DNA of 64,000 nt from JAHQVK01 sp036788295 (lineage in GTDB: Bacteria > Myxococcota > Kuafuiibacteriia > Kuafuiibacteriales > Kuafuiibacteriaceae), in contig DAIQNR010000022.1 in the NCBI GenBank assembly GCA_036788295.1, positions 1 to 64,000 of the forward strand, in the 5' to 3' direction. Each line of letters starts with the position of its first letter. Within the stretch, counting starts at the first letter, position 1. This document shows positions 32,777-40,436 of the stretch, in pieces. The translations under genes were made by a program, and so were the position numbers. The notes beneath the pieces were generated by a model. It was not told the origin of the DNA. It made no database searches and saw nothing but the letters and a program-made list of their open reading frames with translations.

Positions 32777-34498
32777 ATGGCCCACGTCCCGCTGGCTCCG
32801 ATCGGGAGCCCAAAAGAGGCAGTGGTCGACCGACGCGGCTTCGAGGAGGAGCGGGCGGCGCTCGCCCCCATCGAGGCCCGAATCGAGGCCAACCGCGCCG
32901 AGGCCACCGCGGGCTGGGGACAGACCTACATCGACCGGGTCCACGCGAAGGGCAAACTCACCGCTCGCGAGCGCATCGACCGCCTGAAGGACCCCGGCAG
33001 CCGGATCTTCGAGACCGGGACCTTCGTGAACCACGGGCTGATCTTCGGCAAGCTCCGCGCGCCGGGGGCGGGGGTCGTGACCGCGTTCGTCCGCGTCGAG
33101 GCCCGATGGTGTGTCGTGATCGCCAACGACAACACCGTCGCCTCGGGGGCGTGGTGGCCAAACACCCCAGAGAAGATTGAGAGGGCGCAGTCGGTCGCGC
33201 TCCGTCTCCGCCTGCCGTGCATCTACCTCGTCGATTGCTCCGGGCTGTACCTCCCGGAGCAGGCGAGAAGCTTCGCCGGCGCCACCGGCGCGGGGCACAT
33301 CTTCAAGATGAACAGCCGCCTCTCCGACGCCGGAGTGCCCCAGCTCGCTGGGGTCTTTGGCGACTGCATCGCTGGCGGTGGATACATGCCGATCATCTCG
33401 GACCGGGTCTACATGACCGAGCAGGCCTACATGGTCATCGCCGGGGCGGCGCTCATCAAGGGCGCGAAGAGCCAGAAACTGACCAGCCTCGGCATCGGCG
33501 GGCCGGAGATCCACGTGCACGCTTCCGGCTGCGCCGACCACCGGGTCCCGGACGACGAGACCCTGCTTCGCTGCCTTCGGACCGAGGTCGCCCGCATGCC
33601 GAGCTCCGGGGTGGACTTTCACCGCGCCGGGGCGGGTCCGCTGGCCCCGGCCTTCTCCCCAGCGGAGCTCGCCGGGCTCATCCCGGCGGACCACCGGCAG
33701 GCCTACCCGGTGGAGCAGCTCCTGGCCCGCCTGGTCGATCAGAGCCTGTTTTGGGAGTTGATGCCCGAGATCGGGCGGGAGCTGGTGGTCGGCGTGGGCC
33801 GAATCGGCGGGCTGTACGCGGGAATCGTCACGAACCGGCAGGGCCTCGTCGCGTCCAAGACCGGCCACAAAGCCCCGGGCGGCATCCTGTACCGGGATGG
33901 GATCGCGAAACTCGCTGCGTTCTCCCGGGCCTGCAACGACGACGGACTCCCGATCCTGTGGCTTCAGGACATCTCCGGGTTCGACATCGGGGCCGAAGCG
34001 GAGGCGGCGGGCCTCCTCGGCTACGGCAGCAGCCTCATCCACGCCAACAGCACCCACTCGACCCCGATGTTCACGGTCCTGCTGCGAAAAGCCTCCGGCG
34101 CCGGCTACTACGCGATGAGCGGCCTGCCCTACGACCCGGTCGTGCAAATATCGACCGCGCTGTCCCGGCTGTCGGTGATGGAGGGTCGAACCTTGGCGAT
34201 CGCCACCTACAACACCCGGCTCGACGATGACTTTCGCGTGGTCGCGGCGAACCCACGAGAGCGGGCCGAGATCGAGGCCGGAATGCAGCAGGTGGAGCGA
34301 CGCATCGAGGCCGACATGGATCCGCTGCGGGCGGCGAGCGCCAGGGACACGGACGAGATCGTCCCGCTCGCCGAGCTGAGATCCTGGCTCGAGCTCTTCG
34401 TCGAAACGAGCTACCAAGCCACCGGGTATCGGCGGATCAAGAACAGTCGCATCTGGTCCCTGCACGATCTCGCCGCGCTCCACGAGGGGCGGCCATGA
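32777..34498 (+). CDS. Carboxyltransferase subunit of an acyl-CoA carboxylase, 573 aa
   Basis: Both crotonase-like halves are present: AKGKLTARERIDRLKDPGS..FETGTF at the front, VDCSGLYLPEQ.., GVFGDCIAGGGYMPIISD in the N-half, and LWLQDISGFDIGAEAEAAG, LLRKASGAGYYAMSG in the C-half. This is the layout of methylcrotonyl-, propionyl- or geranyl-CoA carboxylase beta subunits and glutaconyl-CoA decarboxylase. It transfers CO2 from carboxybiotin to an acyl-CoA. ATG 32777 follows AGGAG with an 8-base spacing. The stop overlaps the start of the carrier gene (ATGA). Position ahead of an HMG-CoA synthase suggests a short-chain acyl-CoA; this is inference. Confidence 0.95.
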   Translation: MAHVPLAPIGSPKEAVVDRRGFEEERAALAPIEARIEANRAEATAGWGQTYIDRVHAKGKLTARERIDRLKDPGSRIFETGTFVNHGLIFGKLRAPGAGVVTAFVRVEARWCVVIANDNTVASGAWWPNTPEKIERAQSVALRLRLPCIYLVDCSGLYLPEQARSFAGATGAGHIFKMNSRLSDAGVPQLAGVFGDCIAGGGYMPIISDRVYMTEQAYMVIAGAALIKGAKSQKLTSLGIGGPEIHVHASGCADHRVPDDETLLRCLRTEVARMPSSGVDFHRAGAGPLAPAFSPAELAGLIPADHRQAYPVEQLLARLVDQSLFWELMPEIGRELVVGVGRIGGLYAGIVTNRQGLVASKTGHKAPGGILYRDGIAKLAAFSRACNDDGLPILWLQDISGFDIGAEAEAAGLLGYGSSLIHANSTHSTPMFTVLLRKASGAGYYAMSGLPYDPVVQISTALSRLSVMEGRTLAIATYNTRLDDDFRVVAANPRERAEIEAGMQQVERRIEADMDPLRAASARDTDEIVPLAELRSWLELFVETSYQATGYRRIKNSRIWSLHDLAALHEGRP

Positions 34499-35040
34499 AC
34501 GCGATCGTTCGGTGGGAGGGCGGCCAGATGGTGCTCGCCGCTCCGGCGGTAGGGATCTGGCGGGGAGGCCCCTCCGTCGGCGAGCACGTCGGACCGGGTC
34601 GCTCGCTGGGCCACATCCTGGTGCTCGAACGGCCCTTCGCCGTGCTCGCGCCGGCCGAGGCCGCCGGATGGGTCCGAGCACGCGCCCAAGAGTTCGCCCC
34701 GGTCGGGTACGGAGAGCCGCTCCTCACCCTCGACCCCGACGCGCCGAGGTCCGTCGCCTCGGCGGCGATCGGCGAGCAGGAGCGGGGCCTGGTGCTGCGG
34801 GCGCCGCTGTCCGGCCGATACTACGGCCAGCCCCGCCCGGGGACGCCGCCTTTCGTCCGGGTGGGAGATGTGCTCGAGGCGGGGGCGTCGGTGGCTTTGC
34901 TCGAGGTGATGAAGACCTATCACCGCATCCTGTACGAAGGCCCGGCAATGCCGGCGCCGGCGCGGGTGGTGAAGATCCTGGTCGCCGACGACGAGGACGT
35001 GCAGGCGGGGCAGCCGCTGCTCGAGGTCGAGCCGGCCTGA
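34495..35040 (+). CDS. Biotin carboxyl carrier protein with a degenerate extra N-terminal half, 181 aa
   Basis: The C-terminal half is a biotinyl/lipoyl domain with VALLEVMKTYHRI: Lys140 is the expected biotin acceptor. The domain then ends in PARVVKILVADDEDVQAGQPLLEVEP, the standard last strands. The N-terminal 80 residues also look like a barrel-sandwich fold (MVLAAPAVGIWRGGPSVGEHVGPGRSLGHILVLE) but have no acceptor Lys motif, so this appears to be a decayed duplicate or a docking domain. The start ATG 34495 overlaps the carboxyltransferase stop by 4 bp, with GAGGGGC upstream, so translation is coupled. It completes the carboxylase. Confidence 0.9.
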   Translation: MNAIVRWEGGQMVLAAPAVGIWRGGPSVGEHVGPGRSLGHILVLERPFAVLAPAEAAGWVRARAQEFAPVGYGEPLLTLDPDAPRSVASAAIGEQERGLVLRAPLSGRYYGQPRPGTPPFVRVGDVLEAGASVALLEVMKTYHRILYEGPAMPAPARVVKILVADDEDVQAGQPLLEVEPA

Positions 35041-35223
35041 AGACCCATCGCGAACGATGTGCGGACACGCGGCTCGAATCGAGCGCGGCCTTGCGCCCCA
35101 AGTGACCGAAACTCCACGACGCGAAAACAGAACGCTTGGCGGCCGGCCGAGCAGGGGGGAAGGTCGCCCTCGCCCCGGGCCCGCGTCCGCCTTTGGACGA
35201 ATCCCGAGGCGTCGAGACGGACC

Positions 35224-36279
35224 ATGCCGTTCATGAAACCCATCCGCGACGTTGGCATCGTAGGCCACGGGGCCTATGTGCCCCGGTTTCGCCTGCCGGC
35301 GAGCGAGGTCCGGAGGGTGTGGTTCGGCGGCAAGGGCCGGGCGCCGGTTCGGGAAAAATCGGTGCCTGGGCTCGACGAGGACGTCATCACGATGTCCATC
35401 GAGGCCGGCCGAAACGCGCTCCGCCGGGCCGAAATCGAGGGCGACCGCCTAGGCGCGGTCTGGATCGGCAGCGAGAGCCATCCCTACGCGGTCAAGCCGA
35501 GCGGAACGGTCGTGGCCGAGGCCCTCGGGGCCGGCCCCGAGGTGCTCGCCGCGGACTTTCAGTTCGCGTGCAAAGCGGGCACCGAGGCCCTGCAGGGCGT
35601 GATCGCGCTCGTCGGGGCCGGGGAGCTGGATTTTGCGATGGCGGTGGGCATGGACACCGCCCAGGGGCGGCCCGGGGACGCCCTCGAACACACCGCCGGC
35701 GCCGGCGGGGCGGCGTTCGTGGTCGGCCCGGCCGAAGACGCGCTCGCGGTGTTCGAAGGCTCGGTCTCGGTGGCGACCGACACCCCGGACTTCTGGCGGC
35801 GCCCCGGCGCGAACTATCCCGAGCACGGGGCCCGGTTCACCGGAGAGCCAGCCTACTTCGGGCACGTCGAGCGGGCGACGCGGAGCCTCTTGTCGAGCCT
35901 CGGGGCGAGCCCGGGGGACTTTCGGTACGCGGTCTTCCACCAGCCGAACACGAAGTTTCCCGAAAAGGCGTCCAAGGAGCTCGGCTTCTCGCTCGACCAG
36001 ATCCGTGTGGGCCAGCTCGCGGACCGCATCGGCAACACCTATGCCGGAGCGGCGCTCATCGGCTTCTCCGCGGTGCTCGACGAGGCCCAGCCCGGCGACC
36101 GGGTCCTCGTGGTCGCCTTCGGCAGCGGCGCCGGGGCCGACGCTTTTTCGTTTCGAGTGACCGAGAGGGCGCCGGAGCGGGCCGCGGCCGCGCCCACCAC
36201 GATGCAATACATTGGCCGTCGGGCTCCGCTCGACTACGCGATGTACGCTCGGCACCGGGGCAAGATCACCATCCGCTGA
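35224..36279 (+). CDS. Archaeal-type hydroxymethylglutaryl-CoA synthase, 351 aa
   Basis: The protein matches the archaeal HMG-CoA synthase group: MKPIRDVGIVGHGAYVPRFRLPASEV, VWIGSESHPYAVKPSGTVVAEALG, catalytic Cys116 in ADFQFACKAGTEALQG, MAVGMDTAQGRPGDALEHTAGAGGAAFVVG, His239 in VFHQPNTKFPEKASKELG, and RIGNTYAGAALIGF. HMG-CoA synthase condenses acetyl-CoA with acetoacetyl-CoA. About 350 aa is normal for the archaeal form; eukaryotic and most bacterial MvaS are longer and differ in motif. ATG 35224 is used; ATG 35233 is possible. It precedes the thiolase by 12 bp and the DUF35 gene, the same trio as in archaea. Confidence 0.93.
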   Translation: MPFMKPIRDVGIVGHGAYVPRFRLPASEVRRVWFGGKGRAPVREKSVPGLDEDVITMSIEAGRNALRRAEIEGDRLGAVWIGSESHPYAVKPSGTVVAEALGAGPEVLAADFQFACKAGTEALQGVIALVGAGELDFAMAVGMDTAQGRPGDALEHTAGAGGAAFVVGPAEDALAVFEGSVSVATDTPDFWRRPGANYPEHGARFTGEPAYFGHVERATRSLLSSLGASPGDFRYAVFHQPNTKFPEKASKELGFSLDQIRVGQLADRIGNTYAGAALIGFSAVLDEAQPGDRVLVVAFGSGAGADAFSFRVTERAPERAAAAPTTMQYIGRRAPLDYAMYARHRGKITIR

Positions 36280-36291
36280 GGGAAAGACGGC

Positions 36292-37449
36292 ATGCGAGAG
36301 GTTTATGTGGTCGGGGTCGGCCAGACGAAGGTGGCAGAGCACTGGGATCGGTCGATTCGGCAGCTCGGAGTGGAAGCGACGCGGGCTGCGCTCTTCGACG
36401 CCGGGCTCGACCGCGCCGACGCGATCTTCGTAGGCAACATGCTGTCCGGTGAGATCTCGGGGCAGCAGCACCTCGCGACCCTGATCGCCGACCACGCCGG
36501 TCTGGTTGGCATCGAGGCGCTGAGGGTCGAAGCGGCCTGCGGCTCGGGCGGGGCCGCGTTTCGCGCCGCCTACGCCGAAGTAGCGAGCGGGCTGAGCGAA
36601 ACCGCGCTTGCGGTCGGGGTGGAGAAGATGACCGACCGACCGGGGCCGGAGGTCACCGCCGGGCTCGCTTCGGCCGCCGACGCCGACTACGAGGCTCGGA
36701 TGGGCCTGTCCTTCGTGGCCATCAACGCCCTGCTCATGCGGCGCTACATGTTCGAGCACCGGGTCGCCCACCAGGACTTCGCCCCGTTCGTCGAAAACGC
36801 GCACGAAAACGCCCTCCTGAACCCCTACGCGATGTTCCCAGCCCCGGTGACGAAAGAAGAGTTCTCCCGGTCGCCGATGGTCGCCGACCCCATCACCGTG
36901 CTCGACTGTTCGCCGGTGTGCGACGGAGCGGCCGCCGTGCTGCTGTGCTCCGCCGATGTCGCCCGCGGGCTCGGCCGCCGCTTGGTGCGGGTTCGGGCCT
37001 GCGCGGTGGGCACCGACACCCTCGCGGTGCACGACCGGCGCGACCCGCTGCGGCTCGAGGGGGTTGCGAGGAGCACCCAGCGAGCGTACGAGGCGGCCGG
37101 AGTTCGTCCGGCCGACATCGACCTCTTCGAGCTTCACGACGCGTTCTCCATCATCTCCGTGCTCTCGCTCGAAGCGGCCGGCTTCGCGGAGCCGGGCCTC
37201 GGGGTGCGGCTCGGAGCTGAAGGCGCGATCCGCAGAAACGGCCGCATCCCGATCAGCACGTTCGGGGGCCTCAAGGCCCGCGGCCACCCGGTCGGCGCCA
37301 GCGGAGCCTACCAGCTGGTGGAGCTCGCCCTGCAGCTTCGCGGCGATGGCGGTCCGCTCCAGATCCAAAACGCCCGGATCGGCATGGCCCAGAGCATCGG
37401 CGGCAGCGGCGCGACCGCCATCACCACCGTCCTCGAGGCGGCCCAGTAA
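36292..37449 (+). CDS. Thiolase (acetyl-CoA C-acetyltransferase, SCP2/archaeal type), 385 aa
   Basis: The nucleophile is Cys83 in VEAACGSGGAAFRAA; ELHDAFSIISVLSLEA carries the second His motif; His332 lies in GGLKARGHPVGASG and the C-terminal Cys position has MAQSIGGSG, where SCP2-type thiolases also lack a Cys. The N-terminus MREVYVVGVGQTKVAEHWDRS is that of archaeal thiolases that form a complex with HMG-CoA synthase. The reaction would be condensation of two acetyl-CoA to acetoacetyl-CoA. ATG 36292 follows GAGGGAAAG. It is separated from the DUF35 gene by only 11 bp. Confidence 0.93.
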   Translation: MREVYVVGVGQTKVAEHWDRSIRQLGVEATRAALFDAGLDRADAIFVGNMLSGEISGQQHLATLIADHAGLVGIEALRVEAACGSGGAAFRAAYAEVASGLSETALAVGVEKMTDRPGPEVTAGLASAADADYEARMGLSFVAINALLMRRYMFEHRVAHQDFAPFVENAHENALLNPYAMFPAPVTKEEFSRSPMVADPITVLDCSPVCDGAAAVLLCSADVARGLGRRLVRVRACAVGTDTLAVHDRRDPLRLEGVARSTQRAYEAAGVRPADIDLFELHDAFSIISVLSLEAAGFAEPGLGVRLGAEGAIRRNGRIPISTFGGLKARGHPVGASGAYQLVELALQLRGDGGPLQIQNARIGMAQSIGGSGATAITTVLEAAQ

Positions 37450-37460
37450 GGAGGCGAGCG

Positions 37461-37862
37461 ATGGACGTTCCCCGGCAATGGCGCTTGAAGCGCCCGTTCT
37501 ATCGGCTCGAAGGGGTTCGCTGCGCGAGCTGCGGCACGGTGTGCTTTCCGCCCCGCGAGCTGTGCTCGACCTGCCGCTCGGATCAGCTGAGTCCGGAGGC
37601 GCTCTCCGGGCTCGGAGAGATCTACTCCCACTCTCGGGTGTACTCGGCCCCGAGCGGCGCGGAAGCGGCGGCCCCCTACGACGTGGCCCTGGTGCGCCTC
37701 GAAGAAGGACCGATGGTTTCAGCCCGGCTCACCGACGCCGAGCCGGACGAGATCGCGATCGGCGCCCGGGTCGAGATGGTCACCCGCCGGCTCGGAGAAG
37801 ACGGCCCCGAAGGGATCCTCATCTACGGCTACGCGTTTCGGCCGGTGTTCGGCCCCGGCTGA
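37461..37862 (+). CDS. DUF35 Zn-ribbon/OB-fold acyl-CoA-binding protein, 133 aa
   Basis: The zinc ribbon is formed by CASCGTVCFPPRELCSTC (Cys21, 24, 35, 38), followed by the OB-fold: GEIYSHSRVYSAP, DVALVRLEEGPMVSARLTD and GARVEMVTRRLGEDG. DUF35 proteins bind acyl-CoA and in archaea hold the thiolase and HMG-CoA synthase together so that acetoacetyl-CoA is passed on without release. ATG 37461 has a perfect ribosome-binding site (AAGGAGG). The gene ends the plus-strand cluster, facing the thioesterase gene. Confidence 0.94.
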   Translation: MDVPRQWRLKRPFYRLEGVRCASCGTVCFPPRELCSTCRSDQLSPEALSGLGEIYSHSRVYSAPSGAEAAAPYDVALVRLEEGPMVSARLTDAEPDEIAIGARVEMVTRRLGEDGPEGILIYGYAFRPVFGPG

Positions 37863-37890
37863 GGGCCCGGGTCGAAACGAGCTGGGCCGG

Positions 37891-38619
37891 CTACGCGCGC
37901 AGCGGGGCAGCGGCCGCCTCGAGGGCGGGCAAGAGCAGGCCGGGCTTGCGAACCCAATAGAAGTGCCCGCCTTCGACGGCGCGCTGCTCGAAGCGCCCGG
38001 TGGTCAGCCCGGCCCACGCCTCGAGGCCGGCCGCGTCGAGGTACGGGTCGTCCTCGCCGCGGAGGGCGGTGATCGGGCACGAAAGCGGCGGCCCATCGTG
38101 AAACTGGTAGGCGACGAGCGCGCGAAAGTCCTCTCGGAGCACCGGGAGGAACAAGCCGCGAAGGTCATCGTCTTCGAGCCACTCCGCGTCTTCGCCTCCC
38201 CACCGGCGAAGCTCGGCGGCGAAGGTCGGGTCGTCGTCCTCGTGCCCGGTGAGGTACGCCCGGTCGAGCTGGGGCCCGCGGTGGCCGGACACCACGAGGT
38301 GGGCCGGTGGAGCCTTCCTGGCCACCTCGAACGCGAGCAGCGCGCCCATGCTGTGCCCAAAGAACACCGCCGGGCGCGCGGCCGCCCGGGTCAGCTCCTT
38401 GACCAGCACCGATACGAGCGGCTCGAGCCGCCACCGCGGAGACTCCCCGAGCCGGCGCCCTCGGCCGGGCAGCTCGAGCGGCCGAAGGGCGATCCACGGG
38501 GGGAGGCGCTTTTGGAGGGGCCGCATCGCCTCCGCCGAGGCCCCGGCGTAGGGAAACGCGAAGATGTCCACCTCGACTTCGGGCCCGAGCTGGTCATCCA
38601 AGGGAAACCACGGAGACAT
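37891..38619 (-). CDS. Type II thioesterase (alpha/beta hydrolase), 242 aa
   Basis: The family signature is complete: VDIFAFPYAGASAEAMRPLQK, LRPLELPGRGRRLGE, FFGHSMGALLAFEVARK with the catalytic Ser, ALRGEDDPYLDAAGLEAW with the Asp region, and VEGGHFYWVRKPG with the His. Type II thioesterases release wrongly loaded acyl chains from PKS or NRPS carriers. No synthase is visible in this window, so it may serve an unlinked cluster or cleave acyl-CoA. ATG 38619 (MSPWFPLDDQL) is preferred over an in-frame TTG at 38637. It is convergent with the DUF35 gene with 28 bp between, and shares direction with the PilZ protein. Confidence 0.92.
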   Translation of the reverse strand: MSPWFPLDDQLGPEVEVDIFAFPYAGASAEAMRPLQKRLPPWIALRPLELPGRGRRLGESPRWRLEPLVSVLVKELTRAAARPAVFFGHSMGALLAFEVARKAPPAHLVVSGHRGPQLDRAYLTGHEDDDPTFAAELRRWGGEDAEWLEDDDLRGLFLPVLREDFRALVAYQFHDGPPLSCPITALRGEDDPYLDAAGLEAWAGLTTGRFEQRAVEGGHFYWVRKPGLLLPALEAAAAPLRA

Positions 38620-38779
38620 GGGATGGGATTGGCCCAAGCGCGGCCGCCGCGGTCAAACCGGACCGAACCATCCGACGAGCAGGATCGTTTCCCCAAAGCG
38701 GCGGGTGCGCAAGTTGCGCGCTCCGGAGACGCCCGACCCACGGATCCTCGAGGACCCGGTGGCCTCGAGGTCGCTGGCG

Positions 38780-39868
38780 TCAAGCCACCCTGCCGAGCAC
38801 GTCCCGGAGCAACGACGCGCGGATCGAAGAGACCTCCTCTCGGACTTGGGCTGGAGCCGACTGCACCTCCGCCTCGAGCCCCGCGAACAACCGGTAGGTC
38901 TCGTCGAGCAGCACGGCGGGCAGGGGCCCGGTCTCGGAGCTCCGGGCCCGGGCGATCGCGATCCGGAGCTGGAGCACCCGGTGGGCCCACGCCGGGGCGT
39001 CGCCCCCGAAGGCGGCGAGGCGCTCGCTCGCGCTGAGGTCCTCCGAGAGCTGGGAAAACCAGGTCGGGTCCGGAGGCCCGAGGCCCTGCGTGTCCGAAAT
39101 CGGGCGCGGCGCCGGGCAAGCGAGGTCTACGGTATCGGCGAGGCCGAGCTCCCAGGGGAGATCGGCCTCGGTCCGCTCGATGGGCCTCGAGGCGGGCACC
39201 GGGACCTCCAGCTCGCCGAAGAGCCGAGCGTGGTCCCGCCAAGGGGGCAGCGCCGCGGCCACCTCGTCCACGATCCGCGCCCTGGGCCCCTCGCCGAGAT
39301 CGGTGAAGCTCAAGCCGGCCCGCACGGCGTGGCCGGTGCGAATCCGCCGAGTGAGGCGAGCCAGCACGTACAGCGGCCCGGAGGCGAGCTCGATGCACAG
39401 CTCCGCCCTGGTCCCCGACGGGGCGTCGGGAAAGTCGGCGATCGCGACCCCCGACACGCTCAGGTTGCGGGTCTCGAGCTCGTAGGTTTGTCCATGGAGG
39501 CCCGCGGTGACCGGGAGCCGAAGGGGCACCCGAGGGTACCGGGCAAACGCCAGCCCGGTGTGCCGAGCGAGAAAGCCGAGCGCGGTCTCGACATCCTCCG
39601 GCCATGGGGATCCCTGGCGCCGAAACCGCGGCCGATGCACGAGGCACGGGGTGCCCGCCGAGGCGGCGCGAAACCGGCCGTGACCGGGGGCCGCCTCGAA
39701 CGGGGGGGTCAACACGCACGCGTCCACCGGGTAGATCGCGAGCAGTTCGAGCGCGTCCTCGAAGCTCGACGCCCATACGACGTCCACTTCGGGCCGCAGC
39801 AAGAGCTCGTCCCGGAGCGCACCGGGGTCGCCGAGGACCAGGATCGTCGCCGCTTTTCTCATTCGCAT
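38780..39868 (-). CDS. PilZ-domain protein with N-terminal receiver-like part, 362 aa
   Basis: The first 90 residues (ATILVLGDPGALRDELLLRPEVDVVWASSFEDALELLAIYPVDACVLTPPF) look like a degenerate receiver fold lacking the phospho-Asp motif. The middle (about 105-200) fits a PilZ domain: RYPRVPLRLPVTAG with the RxxxR motif, LETRNLSVSGVAIADF with the D/NxSxxG motif, and RAGLSFTDLG. The C-terminal part is helical. PilZ domains bind c-di-GMP. The first arginine motif is imperfect, so binding should be treated as likely, not certain. ATG 39868 is chosen; GTG 39889 would add seven residues. Orn, which ends c-di-GMP turnover, is encoded elsewhere in the window. Confidence 0.8.
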   Translation of the reverse strand: MRMRKAATILVLGDPGALRDELLLRPEVDVVWASSFEDALELLAIYPVDACVLTPPFEAAPGHGRFRAASAGTPCLVHRPRFRRQGSPWPEDVETALGFLARHTGLAFARYPRVPLRLPVTAGLHGQTYELETRNLSVSGVAIADFPDAPSGTRAELCIELASGPLYVLARLTRRIRTGHAVRAGLSFTDLGEGPRARIVDEVAAALPPWRDHARLFGELEVPVPASRPIERTEADLPWELGLADTVDLACPAPRPISDTQGLGPPDPTWFSQLSEDLSASERLAAFGGDAPAWAHRVLQLRIAIARARSSETGPLPAVLLDETYRLFAGLEAEVQSAPAQVREEVSSIRASLLRDVLGRVA

Positions 39869-40006
39869 GCTCGCAACTTCTTCGCCCACCTGGCTTCATC
39901 GTCGCGGGCTGCGCAATCTTGAGCTTCGGGCCCGGATTCGACCGAGCTCGGGCCGGAGGCGCACCGAGCGCTTCAATCCGGCCCAAGCTCGGGGCATCAT
40001 GGCGGG

Positions 40007-40378
40007 GTGCATCGCTTGTCCGAGCCCGAGTTCGAAATTTTGGCCGACTCGACGTTGAACGACCTCATCGAGGCGCTCTCCGACCTCGAGGACGACCGGC
40101 TCGACGCCGACCTCGAGAGCGGGGTGCTGACGGTGCGGTTCGACGACGGCGCAAAACACGTCATCAACAGCCACCGGGCCGCCGGGCAAATCTGGATGGC
40201 CGCCGGAAGCACCGCCTGGCATTTCGATTGGGACGGGGCGCGCTGGGTCGCCGGACGAACCGGCGACGAGCTATGGGTCACGGTGGAGGCAAAGGTCGCG
40301 GAACGACTCGGCGGTGAGATACGGCTCGAGAGAAAGAGCGAAAGAACCCGCGGCCAAGGGACTGCGTCACCGAAGTGA
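40007..40378 (+). CDS. cyaY: Frataxin-like protein CyaY, 123 aa
   Basis: Frataxin binds iron and tunes the cysteine desulfurase in Fe-S cluster assembly. The fold is clear: LSEPEFEILADSTLNDLIEALSDLEDDRLDADLESGVLTVRFDDGAKHVINSHRAAGQIWMAAGSTAWHF in order, with the acidic first helix and the conserved INSHRAAGQIWMA strand (WVAGRTGDELW follows). The protein is slightly longer than E. coli CyaY because of a basic tail. It starts at GTG 40007 in the gap divergent from the PilZ gene. The next gene, a kinase, starts 58 bp after the stop and may share the transcript. Confidence 0.95.
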   Translation: MHRLSEPEFEILADSTLNDLIEALSDLEDDRLDADLESGVLTVRFDDGAKHVINSHRAAGQIWMAAGSTAWHFDWDGARWVAGRTGDELWVTVEAKVAERLGGEIRLERKSERTRGQGTASPK

Positions 40379-40436
40379 ACGTTTCTGGGTCGACCGCCGG
40401 CTTGGCCCTCATTATCTTGCACCCGGTCTCGTGCCT

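Noticed and set aside
29806..32907. Open frame of 1033 codons antisense to the HEAT-repeat and carboxylase genes
   Set aside because: Both sense genes have complete motifs; the antisense product is His/Arg/Gly-rich without domains.
35449..37368. Open frame of 639 codons antisense to the HMG-CoA synthase and thiolase
   Set aside because: The sense genes have catalytic residues and ribosome-binding sites; this frame has none.
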